Positions 16,893 through 25,216 of a DNA stretch of 64,000 bases are shown in pieces. The DNA is taken from NCBI RefSeq assembly GCF_016623495.1, contig NZ_JAEHHL010000004.1, forward strand, positions 232,503 to 296,502. The letters run 5' to 3'. Both the position numbers and the translations under genes were made by a program. The notes beneath the pieces are model-generated. The model was not told the DNA's origin, made no database searches, and saw nothing but the letters and a program-made list of their open reading frames with translations. This DNA comes from Thermohalobaculum xanthum (lineage in GTDB: Bacteria; Pseudomonadota; Alphaproteobacteria; Rhodobacterales; Rhodobacteraceae). Each line of letters opens with the position of its first letter. The stretch's first letter is position 1.

Positions 16893-18041
16893 TCAGCCGG
16901 TCAGATCGCGCCGCACCCGGTCGAACATCGCTACGGCAGGGGCGATCAGCGCATCGGGGAAATCGTAGTCCGGATTGTGCAGCATCGGATGGCGCTCGCC
17001 CGCCCCCAGGAAAACCATCGCGGCCCTGGCGTGCTGGCCGAAGCGGCCGAAGTCCTCGGAAGCCCGCATCGGCAGGTCGAACTCGGCCCGAGGGATGCCC
17101 ACGGCCTCGATCGCGCGGGCCAGGTGAGTCGTTGCCTCGGGATCGTTCTCGCAGGCGTCGAAGGCGTCATGGCGGCTGATCGCGAGGCCCAGGCCCGCCG
17201 CTTCCGCCTCCTGCCGAGCCAGCTGCGTGGCTTGGGCCTCGAGATCGGCCATGTCGGCATCGGTGAGGGCACGGAGTGTGACCAGAAGCTCGGCCTCGCC
17301 CGGCGCAATGCCGAAAGCACGCTCGCCAAGGCGCGCATGCGTGACCGTTGCCAGCCGGAAGCCCGGAACCAGGTCGCCACCCGGGCCGAGCGCCGTCAGG
17401 GCGGGCATCAGGCGTGCCAACGCCATCGACGGTGAAACGCCTGCTTCCGGGACCGAGGCGTGGGAGGTCTTGCCGGTCAGGAATATGCGCAATCCCACCG
17501 ACGCACAGTTGGCAGGCCCGGGCTGAAGCGCCGCCTTGCCCAGCGGAACGCCCGGAAGATTGTGGAGCGCAAAGGCGTAGTCGGGCGCGATCTGGCTGAA
17601 GCGTGGGTCAGCGATCACCGCTGCTGCGCCCGAGCCATCCTCCTCGGCCGGCTGGAACATCACGACCACGCGACCGCGCTCGGGCCGTGAGCGTGCGATC
17701 ATCCGCGCGAGACCGGCGAGGATCGTCATGTGGCCGTCATGGCCGCAGAGATGTCCCTTGCCAGGCCTCGTCGATCGGTAGGGGAGATCGGAAAGCTCGG
17801 CGATCGGCAACGCGTCGAGTTCGGCGCGGAACATCACCGTCGGACCCGGGGCCGCGCTCTCCCAAACCGCCGCGACGCCATGCCCGCCCATGGCGGTCAG
17901 CACCGAATCGGGGGCACAGGATCGAAGCATCCTGACCACGTCCTGCGCGGTCTGCTTTTCCTCGCCCGACACCTCGGGACGGGCATGAAGATGCCGGCGC
18001 CAGGCCGTCAGCTCGACGATGTCGCTGTTGGTGAGTGCCAT
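16893..18041 (-). CDS. M20D-family amidohydrolase (hippurate/indole-acetyl-amino-acid hydrolase type)
   Basis: 382 residues, cytosolic binuclear metalloenzyme that cleaves N-acyl amino acids or similar amides. Motifs: RRHLHARPEVSGEE at the start, FRAELDALPI, the metal motif GKGHLCGHDGHMT, catalytic Glu in FQPAEEDGSGA, the dimerisation lid region around TGKTSHASVPEAG, and PMRASEDFGRFG plus LHNPDYDFPD near the C-terminus. All expected metal and catalytic residues are visible, so it should be active; the substrate is not defined. ATG 18041 has GGGACGG upstream. It is divergent from the MttB-like gene with 174 bases between them. Confidence 0.87.
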   Translation of the reverse strand: MALTNSDIVELTAWRRHLHARPEVSGEEKQTAQDVVRMLRSCAPDSVLTAMGGHGVAAVWESAAPGPTVMFRAELDALPIAELSDLPYRSTRPGKGHLCGHDGHMTILAGLARMIARSRPERGRVVVMFQPAEEDGSGAAAVIADPRFSQIAPDYAFALHNLPGVPLGKAALQPGPANCASVGLRIFLTGKTSHASVPEAGVSPSMALARLMPALTALGPGGDLVPGFRLATVTHARLGERAFGIAPGEAELLVTLRALTDADMADLEAQATQLARQEAEAAGLGLAISRHDAFDACENDPEATTHLARAIEAVGIPRAEFDLPMRASEDFGRFGQHARAAMVFLGAGERHPMLHNPDYDFPDALIAPAVAMFDRVRRDLTG

Positions 18042-18215
18042 GATCCGTCCCACGACTCGATGTGCGGCAGGCTAGACCGGTGCGCGCCTGCGGAAAAGCC
18101 GGGGCGCAACGTCTGAATACGGCGCTTCAAGCCGCAAACGAGCAAGCCAGTGGGGGTGCCCGCTTTCTAGCCTGCGGGATCATGGCTGTGCCGGCACGGC
18201 CACATGGAGGTTGCG

Positions 18216-19835
18216 ATGGACGAACCCAAGGCCGCCGATACCCGAACGGATCAGCCCGAGGAGGGTTCTGGGGACGTCGGTGCCGCAGCCTGCCGATCGC
18301 GTCGCGCCGGGGGGCGCGCGGCGAGGCAAGCCCTGCGTGCCGCGCCATTGGCCGAGGATGTGCGCCCGATCCGGCCCGGCCTTTCGGGTGGACGGTACCA
18401 GCCGCTGAGCGAGGCCGGCGTCCAGCGCATTCATGAGGCGGCGCTGACGGCGCTTGAGGAAATCGGCCTTGCCGACGCGCCGCCATCGGGTGTCGCAGCC
18501 CTGACGGGGGCGGGCGCCGTGCAGGGTGTGGACGGCCGCATCCGCATCCCCCGCGCACTGGTCGAGGACATGCTGGCGGTCGCCGCGCGCAACATCACGC
18601 TCTGCGGCCAGGATCCGCGGCACGACATGCATCTTTCGGGGTCGCGAGTGCATTACGGCACCGCTGGGGCCGCGGTGCACATGGTCGATGTCGAGGGACG
18701 TGTCTACCGCGACTCGACGGTGCAGGACCTCTATGACGCGGCGCGGATCACCGAGACGCTGGATAACGTGCACTTCTTCCAGCGCCCGATGGTCTGCCGC
18801 GACGTGACCGACAACCTCGAGATGGATCTCAACACCATCTATGCCTGCGCACGGGGCACCACGAAGCATGTCGGCGTGAGCTTCGTCGAGGCGAGCCATA
18901 TCGCGCCTTCGATGGAACTTATTCACATGCTGGCGGGCGGCGAGGACAAGTGGCGCGCGCGGCCCTTCATCTCGAACTCGAACTGCTTTGTCGTGCCGCC
19001 GATGAAGTTCGCGACCGAGAGCTGCCTCGTGATGGAGGAGCTGATCCGCGCGGGCATGCCGGTCCTGCTGCTCTCGGCCGGGCAGGCCGGGGCGACCGCT
19101 CCCGCCTCGATCGCCGGCGCCATCGTGCAGGCGGTGGCCGAGTGCCTCGCGGGTGTGGTTTACGTCAACGCGATCGCACCCGGGCATCCCGCGATCTTCG
19201 GCACATGGCCGTTCGTCTCGGACCTGCGCACGGGCGCGATGTCCGGGGGGTCGGGCGAGCAGGCGCTGCTGACCGCGGGCTGCGCGCAGATGCACCGCTT
19301 CTACGGCTTGCCTGGCGGTGCGGCGGCGGGGATCGCGGACGCGAAGCTTCCGGACATGCAGGCCGGATGGGAGCAGATGTGCTCGAACGTCATGGCGGGG
19401 CTCGCCGGCCTCAACATGGTCTACGAGGCGGTGGGCATGCATGCCTCGCTCCTGGGCTTCTGTCTCGAGAGCCTGATCCTGGGCGATGATCTGCTGGGGC
19501 AGGCCGAGCGCTGCGTGCGCGGTATCGAGGTGACGGAGGACGCTTTGTCGCTCGACGCGATGCGCGCGGTCTGTCTCGGCGGGCCCGGCCACTACCTTGG
19601 CCATGATCAGACGCTCGCGCTGATGCAGCGTGACTATGTCTATCCGCGTCTGGGGGATCGGACGTCGCCGAAGGAATGGGTCGAGAAAGGGCGCCCCGAC
19701 CTGATCGCGCGCGCGGTCGCGAAAAAGCGCGAGATCCTCGAGGGCTTCTTCCCGATGCATGTCGCGCACGAGACCGACAAGGCGATCCGCGCGCGATTCC
19801 GCATCCACTTGCCGCAGGAGGCCGTCGGCCTCTGA
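18216..19835 (+). CDS. MttB-family methyltransferase without pyrrolysine (methylamine/betaine type)
   Basis: 539 residues, TIM-barrel of the trimethylamine:corrinoid methyltransferase superfamily. Matching stretches: LSEAGVQRIHEAALTALEEIG, RIPRALVEDML, GTAGAAVHMVD, GGSGEQALLTAGCAQM, YGLPGGAAAGIADAK and a C-terminal DALSLDAMRAVCLGGPGHYLGHDQT. No in-frame TAG exists, so it belongs to the non-pyrrolysine branch, some of whose members demethylate glycine betaine or other quaternary amines to a corrinoid protein. No corrinoid protein or reactivase is seen in the window. The N-terminal 45 residues are a basic, low-complexity extension. ATG 18216 is chosen over 18204 because GGAGG lies five bases before it. 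Confidence 0.83.
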   Translation: MDEPKAADTRTDQPEEGSGDVGAAACRSRRAGGRAARQALRAAPLAEDVRPIRPGLSGGRYQPLSEAGVQRIHEAALTALEEIGLADAPPSGVAALTGAGAVQGVDGRIRIPRALVEDMLAVAARNITLCGQDPRHDMHLSGSRVHYGTAGAAVHMVDVEGRVYRDSTVQDLYDAARITETLDNVHFFQRPMVCRDVTDNLEMDLNTIYACARGTTKHVGVSFVEASHIAPSMELIHMLAGGEDKWRARPFISNSNCFVVPPMKFATESCLVMEELIRAGMPVLLLSAGQAGATAPASIAGAIVQAVAECLAGVVYVNAIAPGHPAIFGTWPFVSDLRTGAMSGGSGEQALLTAGCAQMHRFYGLPGGAAAGIADAKLPDMQAGWEQMCSNVMAGLAGLNMVYEAVGMHASLLGFCLESLILGDDLLGQAERCVRGIEVTEDALSLDAMRAVCLGGPGHYLGHDQTLALMQRDYVYPRLGDRTSPKEWVEKGRPDLIARAVAKKREILEGFFPMHVAHETDKAIRARFRIHLPQEAVGL

Positions 19836-19841
19836 GCGGCG

Positions 19842-20570
19842 TCAGTTGACGGCGCGCAAGCCGCCGATGCCGGTGTAGAGCCGCGGTCCGCTGCAGGAAA
19901 GCCCGCGCAGTTCGAACTTCTGCTGTGGCTCGGCGAGTTCGTGGCGCTCGATCACGCGAAGCGCTCGGCCGCCGCCCGGGTCGCCCATCACGGCGAAATC
20001 GAGGATCTGCTGACGCTCGGCCAGGATCGGCTCGAGCTCGCGGGCAAGCGGGCGGGCGAGCGCTTCGGCTTCCTCCGGCGCAAGGGTGCGTGTGAGCGGC
20101 ATCATGAACCGCGAGCCGACGAACCCCATGCGTGCCGTGGCCGTCTCGCGCGCCTCGGCGTCGGTGTCGAACTGCGCGAGGCGGGCACTGATCGTCTCGA
20201 TGAAGTGCTCGAGCGCTGCCGAGGTCGTCGCGGGCGTCAGCACGATACGGCCTTCGACTACCGCGACCGAGAGGCGTGGCAGCGTGAAGACTTCGAGCAC
20301 CGAACTCAGTGACGCAAGCTCCCGCTCGAACGCCCAGGCACTGGCCCCGCGCCGGAACCGGAAGGGGGCGTAGATCTCGGCATGAAGCCCCTGATATTCG
20401 AGCGGGCCCGTCACCTGTTCGGGCCTGAACGGCAATCCTGCGCGGTCGTAGCGCGCGCGCCGCTCGGCCGCGTCGGCGCACCAGCCGGTCCAGGACGCTC
20501 CGAACCGGGCGAGCGGGCTGCCTGGCTGCGGAACCCAGGAGATCGCGAAGCGCTCGAAAATATCGATCAT
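19842..20570 (-). CDS. DUF1045-like (2H phosphoesterase superfamily) protein with degenerate catalytic motifs
   Basis: 242 residues. The fold signature of DUF1045/phosphonate-metabolism 2H proteins is recognisable: start FERFAISWVPQPGSPLARFGASWTGW, middle EYQGLHAEIYAPFRF (usually YGFHxTxKxPF) and EVFTLPRLSVAVVEGRIVLTP. The two His-x-Thr/Ser catalytic motifs are eroded: the first reads H63-A-E65 and the second, expected near 156, reads M156-M-P158. It is therefore probably not a functional 2H hydrolase, and may be a binding protein or a repurposed enzyme. Start ATG 20570 with GGGGCAGAC upstream; ATG 20600 is an alternative. It is convergent with the MttB-like gene (6-base gap) and divergent from soeA. 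Confidence 0.62.
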   Translation of the reverse strand: MIDIFERFAISWVPQPGSPLARFGASWTGWCADAAERRARYDRAGLPFRPEQVTGPLEYQGLHAEIYAPFRFRRGASAWAFERELASLSSVLEVFTLPRLSVAVVEGRIVLTPATTSAALEHFIETISARLAQFDTDAEARETATARMGFVGSRFMMPLTRTLAPEEAEALARPLARELEPILAERQQILDFAVMGDPGGGRALRVIERHELAEPQQKFELRGLSCSGPRLYTGIGGLRAVN

Positions 20571-20754
20571 CTGTCTGCCCCATCGTTCGGAGAACGTCAT
20601 CTTCCCGTAAAAATAGCGAGTCCCTGCATGATTTCTGTGAGGAGTTTCACATTCCGGTAGGCTTTTGCTGGCTCGACGCTCCGCAGGAACTGGCCCCTCG
20701 CATCCGGGGGCATAATCTGGAAAATGTGGCAAGCGGAGCAGTTCGGAGGAAGCG

Positions 20755-23631
20755 GTGAGCGCGGCAGGGACGACGAGAACGGCAACCGAGCCGGCCATCG
20801 AGACGAGCCCGCAGGTTTCGGACGAGGTTCGCCGGACCACGTGCTACATGTGCGCCTGCAGGTGCGGCATCAATGTTCACCTGCGCGAAACCGCCGACGG
20901 CGTGCCGATCGTCTCCTACATCGAGGGGAACCGCGACCATCCCGTGAACCGGGGCGTTCTATGCGCCAAGGGCTCGGCCGGGATCATGCAGCACTATTCG
21001 CCGGCGCGCCTGATGCGGCCGCTGCGGCGAAAGGGGCCGCGTGGCTCGGGCGAATTCGAGGAAATCAGCTGGGAGGAAGCCCTGGCGACAGCCACGTCGT
21101 GGCTGGCACCGGTACGGGCGGATGATCCCCGAAAGCTTGCATTCTTCACCGGCCGCGACCAGTCGCAGTCCCTGACGTCATGGTGGGCGCAGCAGTTCGG
21201 CACGCCGAACTATGCCGCGCATGGCGGCTTTTGCTCGGTCAACATGGCGGCGGCCGGGATCTACACGCTGGGCGGCGCGTTCTGGGAGTTCGGCACCCCG
21301 GACTGGGAGCGCACGCGCCTGTTCATGATCTTCGGGGTCGCCGAGGACCACGACTCGAACCCGATCAAGATCGGCCTGGGCAAGCTCAAGGGACGCGGCG
21401 CGAAGGTGATCGGCGTCAATCCCGTGCGCACGGGCTATAACGCCATCGCCGACGAGTGGGTCGGCATCACGCCCGGGACCGACGGTCTCTTCATCCTCTC
21501 GCTGGTGCACGAGCTGATCCGCACCGGGCATGTCGACGTCGACTATCTCTCGCGATGGACGAACGCGCCCTGGCTGATCAGCCGCAGCACGGGGGCGGGC
21601 TTCGGTCTGGTCGTGCGCGACGAGGCGGGCAAGCCGCTCGTCTGGGACACGGTGACCGAGCGTCTCCAGCCCTTCGACGCGCCGGGCCTGAAGCCGGCGC
21701 TCAAGGGCGATTTCCCGACCCCCTCGGGCGGGCGGGCCACCCCGGCCTTCGAGCTGATGGCGCGCAAGTATCTCGAGCCCGAGCATGCGCCCGATGCGGT
21801 GTCAGCGCGCTGCGGGGTGCCGGCGGAAACGATCCGACGCATCGCCGCCGAGATCGCGGACGCGGCCTTCAATCACCCGGTCACGATCGACGAGCCGTGG
21901 GTCGATTTCCGGGGCGAGCGGCACGAGGGCTTCACCGGCCGTCCGGTGAGCTTCCACGCGATGCGGGGGATCTCGGCGCATTCGAACGGCTTCCAGACCT
22001 GCCGCGCGCTTCACGTGCTGCAACTGCTGCTGGGCACGGTCGAGGCGCCCGGCGGGTTCCGGTTCAAGCCGCCTTATCCCAAGCCGCTCGAAGCCCACCC
22101 GACGCCGCACTGCCACACGCAGCCGAACTGCCCGCTTCCCGGCCCGCACCTTGGCCTGCCGCGCGGGCCCGAGGATCTCGCGCTCGACGATGATGGCGGG
22201 CCCGCCCGGATCGACAAGGCGTTCTCGTGGGAGGCGCCGCTCGCGGCCCATGGGATGATGCACATGGTCATCTCGAACGCCGCGGCGGGCGACCCTTACC
22301 CGGTCGATGTCCTGTTCCTCTACATGGCGAACATGGCCTGGAACTCGTCGATGAACACGGCCGGCGTGATCGAGATGCTCACGCGCAAGCGCGAGGATGG
22401 CGAGTACCAGATCCCGAAGATCATCTACGCCGACGCCTATTCCTCCGAGATGGTGGCCTATGCGGACCTGATCCTGCCCGACACGACCTATCTGGAGCGC
22501 CACGACTGCATCAGCCTGCTCGACCGCCCGATCTCGGAGCCCGACCATGCGGGTGACGCGATCCGCTGGCCGGTCGTTCCGCCGGAGACGCAGGGGGAAG
22601 GGCGCACGGTGCGCGGCTTCCAGTCGGTGCTGATCGATCTTGGCGCGCGCCTAGCGCTGCCCGGCTTCGTCGACGAGGACGGCAGCCCAAGATACGCGGA
22701 CTACGCCGATTACATGGTGCGCCACGAGCGCCGCCCCGGCGTCGGCCCGCTTGCGGGCTGGCGAGGCGACGGCACCGCCGAGGGGCGCGGCGCACCGAAT
22801 CCCGATCAGCTGGCCCTCTATGTCGCCAATGGCGGCTTCTGGCAGGCCGAGGTGCCGCAGGGCGCGCGGTTCATGAAGCAGGCGAACACGGCCTACCAGG
22901 ACTGGGCCGTGGGCATGGGCTTCTACGACAAGCCGCAGCCTTATGTCTTTCAGATCTATTCCGAGCCGCTGCGCCGCTTCCAGCTCGCGGCCGAGGGACA
23001 TGGGCCGCACCAGCCACCCGAACATCTGCGCGACCGGATCAAGATGGCCTTCGACCCGCTGCCGGTGTGGTGGGAGCCGTTCGAGCAGGCGGCGCTGGAT
23101 GTCGGGGACTATCCACTCCACGCGATCACGCAGCGCCCGGCGGCGATGTATCATGCCTGGGGCAGCCAGAACGCGTGGCTCAGGCAGATCCACGGCGAAA
23201 ACCCGCTCTATGTACCGGCTGATGCGATGGCCGAGGCGGGGCTCGCGGACGGCGACTGGGTCTGGGTGATCTCGCATCACGGCCGGATCAAGGTGCGCGT
23301 GCGCGGCATGCGGGCGGTCAACCCGCAGACCGTCTGGACCTGGAATGCCATCGGCAAGCGCGAGGGCGCCTGGGCGCTCGATCCCGCCGCGCCCGAGGCA
23401 AGGCGGGGCTTCCTGCTTAACCACCTGATCAAGGAGCTTCTTCCCGAGAAGGGCGACGGCCTGCGCTGGTCGAACTCGGATCCCGTGACCGGCCAGGCCG
23501 CATGGTACGACCTTCGCGTCAGGATCGAGAAGGCCGAGCCGGGCGAGGAAAGCCTGCCGCGTACCGGGCGGCAGGCCTCGCCCGTGGGGCGGGGCCCGGC
23601 CGAACTGCGCTGGGGGAAAGGATGGGCATGA
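20755..23631 (+). CDS. soeA: Sulfite dehydrogenase molybdopterin subunit SoeA
   Basis: 958 residues, DMSO-reductase family Mo-bisMGD enzyme. N-terminal 4Fe-4S motif TTCYMCACRCGINVH with the fourth Cys in GVLCAKGSAGIMQHYSP, then FFTGRDQSQSLTSWWAQ, GGFCSVNMAAAGIYT, FGVAEDHDSNPIK and a C-terminal MGD-binding domain. There is no Tat signal, which fits the cytoplasmic SoeABC enzyme that oxidises sulfite to sulfate and feeds electrons to the quinone pool; length and motifs agree with SoeA of purple sulfur bacteria and roseobacters. GTG 20755 is used because GGAGGAAGC immediately precedes it. Other membrane-bound Mo enzymes (tetrathionate or polysulfide reductase-like) are the main alternative. Confidence 0.8.
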   Translation: MSAAGTTRTATEPAIETSPQVSDEVRRTTCYMCACRCGINVHLRETADGVPIVSYIEGNRDHPVNRGVLCAKGSAGIMQHYSPARLMRPLRRKGPRGSGEFEEISWEEALATATSWLAPVRADDPRKLAFFTGRDQSQSLTSWWAQQFGTPNYAAHGGFCSVNMAAAGIYTLGGAFWEFGTPDWERTRLFMIFGVAEDHDSNPIKIGLGKLKGRGAKVIGVNPVRTGYNAIADEWVGITPGTDGLFILSLVHELIRTGHVDVDYLSRWTNAPWLISRSTGAGFGLVVRDEAGKPLVWDTVTERLQPFDAPGLKPALKGDFPTPSGGRATPAFELMARKYLEPEHAPDAVSARCGVPAETIRRIAAEIADAAFNHPVTIDEPWVDFRGERHEGFTGRPVSFHAMRGISAHSNGFQTCRALHVLQLLLGTVEAPGGFRFKPPYPKPLEAHPTPHCHTQPNCPLPGPHLGLPRGPEDLALDDDGGPARIDKAFSWEAPLAAHGMMHMVISNAAAGDPYPVDVLFLYMANMAWNSSMNTAGVIEMLTRKREDGEYQIPKIIYADAYSSEMVAYADLILPDTTYLERHDCISLLDRPISEPDHAGDAIRWPVVPPETQGEGRTVRGFQSVLIDLGARLALPGFVDEDGSPRYADYADYMVRHERRPGVGPLAGWRGDGTAEGRGAPNPDQLALYVANGGFWQAEVPQGARFMKQANTAYQDWAVGMGFYDKPQPYVFQIYSEPLRRFQLAAEGHGPHQPPEHLRDRIKMAFDPLPVWWEPFEQAALDVGDYPLHAITQRPAAMYHAWGSQNAWLRQIHGENPLYVPADAMAEAGLADGDWVWVISHHGRIKVRVRGMRAVNPQTVWTWNAIGKREGAWALDPAAPEARRGFLLNHLIKELLPEKGDGLRWSNSDPVTGQAAWYDLRVRIEKAEPGEESLPRTGRQASPVGRGPAELRWGKGWA

Positions 23632-24470
23632 GGCATCACCGGGTCAGGGGCGGTGGCGGCGTCGGCCTTCACGTCGTGGATGCGGGTCCGCGGGATGCGC
23701 CGGCGCTCGTGCTTGTCCACGGCTGGTCGCAGCATTACCTGAGCTGGGCGAAGCAGCTTGCGGGCCCGCTGGCCCAACGGTTCCGCGTCGTCGCCTTCGA
23801 CCTGCGCGGTCACGGGGCATCGGACAAGCCAGAAGCGCCCGAGGCCTACCAGACCTCGCGGCTATGGGCCGAGGATGTCGCAGCAGTGATCACGTCGCTG
23901 GCGCTTGCGCGGCCCGTGCTGGTCGGATGGTCGATGGGCGGCTGGGTGGTGCAGGACTATCTGCGTCATTTCGGACCCGGAGCGCTCGGCGGCGTCGTGT
24001 TCACCGGAACCTCGCCCCGGATCGGCCGCCATGCCGATCCGGCTGTCGTTGCGATGCGCAAGCCGGACGTGCGGGCCGAGGGCATGTATTCCGAGGATCA
24101 GGGCCGGCAGGCCGAAGCCGCGATCGCCTTCGTCAAGGCTTGCGTCGCCTCGCCGCTTTCCAAGCGCGATCTCGCCTACATGGTCGGGCTCAACATGCTG
24201 ACGCCGCCGGGCGTGCGGCGAGCGGCACGCATGCGGGACGAGGATTGGCGGCGGGATCTCGCGAGGCTCGAAGTCCCAGCCCTGGTGATCCAGGGCGCGG
24301 CCGAACGCGTCTGCCTCAAGCCGATGTTCGAGGACATGGTGGCCGCGATTCCCGGCGCCCGGTCGGTGATCTATCCGGGTGCAGGACACGCGCCCTTCTG
24401 GGAAACGCCGGAGCGGTTCGACGCCGATCTCGCGGATTTTGCAGCCGAGTTGCATGAAGGTGCCGCATGA
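23628..24470 (+). CDS. Alpha/beta hydrolase inserted in the soe operon
   Basis: 280 residues with a complete canonical fold: oxyanion LVHGWSQHYLSW, FDLRGHGASDKP, nucleophile elbow GWSMGGW, VLVGW before it, and catalytic His in GAGHAPFWE near 263. It resembles small esterases, epoxide hydrolase-like and peroxidase-like hydrolases; the substrate is unknown. It overlaps soeA upstream (ATGA at 23628) and soeB downstream (ATGA at 24467), so it is translationally coupled on both sides. ATG 23622 is an alternative start with poorer spacing to GGGGGAAAGG. Confidence 0.85.
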   Translation: MRHHRVRGGGGVGLHVVDAGPRDAPALVLVHGWSQHYLSWAKQLAGPLAQRFRVVAFDLRGHGASDKPEAPEAYQTSRLWAEDVAAVITSLALARPVLVGWSMGGWVVQDYLRHFGPGALGGVVFTGTSPRIGRHADPAVVAMRKPDVRAEGMYSEDQGRQAEAAIAFVKACVASPLSKRDLAYMVGLNMLTPPGVRRAARMRDEDWRRDLARLEVPALVIQGAAERVCLKPMFEDMVAAIPGARSVIYPGAGHAPFWETPERFDADLADFAAELHEGAA

Positions 24471-25216
24471 CGAGCCTGCCCGAGCGGACCGAGCGCAAGA
24501 TGGGGCTCGTGATCGACCTCGACATCTGCGTCGGGTGTCACGCCTGTGCCGTCAGCTGCAAGGAGTGGAACACCCAAGGCTATGGCGCGCCCCTCTCCGA
24601 CCAGGACCCGTACGGCGCCGATCCCTCGGGAACCTGGCTCAACCGGATCCACAGCTTCGAGATTCAGCCCGAAGGCGCGCCCGCTCAGATCGTGCATTTT
24701 CCTAAAAGCTGCCTGCACTGCGAGGACGCCCCCTGTGTCACCGTCTGCCCGACCGGTGCGAGCTACAAGCGCGTCCAGGACGGGATCGTTCTGGTGAACG
24801 AGGACGCCTGCATGGGTTGCGGGCTTTGTGCCTGGGCCTGCCCCTATGGTGCGCGCGAGCTCGACCGGGCTGAGGGCGTGATGAAGAAATGCACGCTCTG
24901 CGTCGATCGCATCTACAACGACAACATCCCCGAGGAGGACCGCGTGCCGGCCTGCGTGCGATCGTGCCCCGCGGGTGCGCGGCATTTCGGCGATTTCCGG
25001 GATCCCGCGAGCGCGGTCAACCGCATGGTGCAGGACCGCGGCGGCATGGACCTGATGCCCGAGCAGGAGACACGGCCGGTGAACAAGTACCTGCCGCCGC
25101 GCATCCGCGACCGTCACGCGACGGCGCCTGAGACCGTGCGGCTCGCGTCCCTGGCCGAGCCCGAGGCGACCGGCTTCCTCGGCTGGCTCGACCGCGCGCT
25201 GGGGAGGCTGGGCTGA
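24467..25216 (+). CDS. soeB: Sulfite dehydrogenase iron-sulfur subunit SoeB
   Basis: 249 residues, DmsB/NrfC-type electron-transfer subunit with four cysteine clusters: CVGCHACAVSC near 24, CLHCEDAPCVTVCP near 84, CMGCGLCAWACP near 115 and CTLCVDRI with a later CVRSCP. This predicts four 4Fe-4S clusters passing electrons from SoeA to the membrane subunit. There is no signal peptide, consistent with a cytoplasmic orientation. It overlaps the alpha/beta hydrolase gene and touches soeC (TGATG). Confidence 0.87.
   Translation: MTSLPERTERKMGLVIDLDICVGCHACAVSCKEWNTQGYGAPLSDQDPYGADPSGTWLNRIHSFEIQPEGAPAQIVHFPKSCLHCEDAPCVTVCPTGASYKRVQDGIVLVNEDACMGCGLCAWACPYGARELDRAEGVMKKCTLCVDRIYNDNIPEEDRVPACVRSCPAGARHFGDFRDPASAVNRMVQDRGGMDLMPEQETRPVNKYLPPRIRDRHATAPETVRLASLAEPEATGFLGWLDRALGRLG

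Noticed and set aside
18216..19835. Pyrrolysine-containing MttB
   Set aside because: No in-frame TAG; the frame is read through normally.
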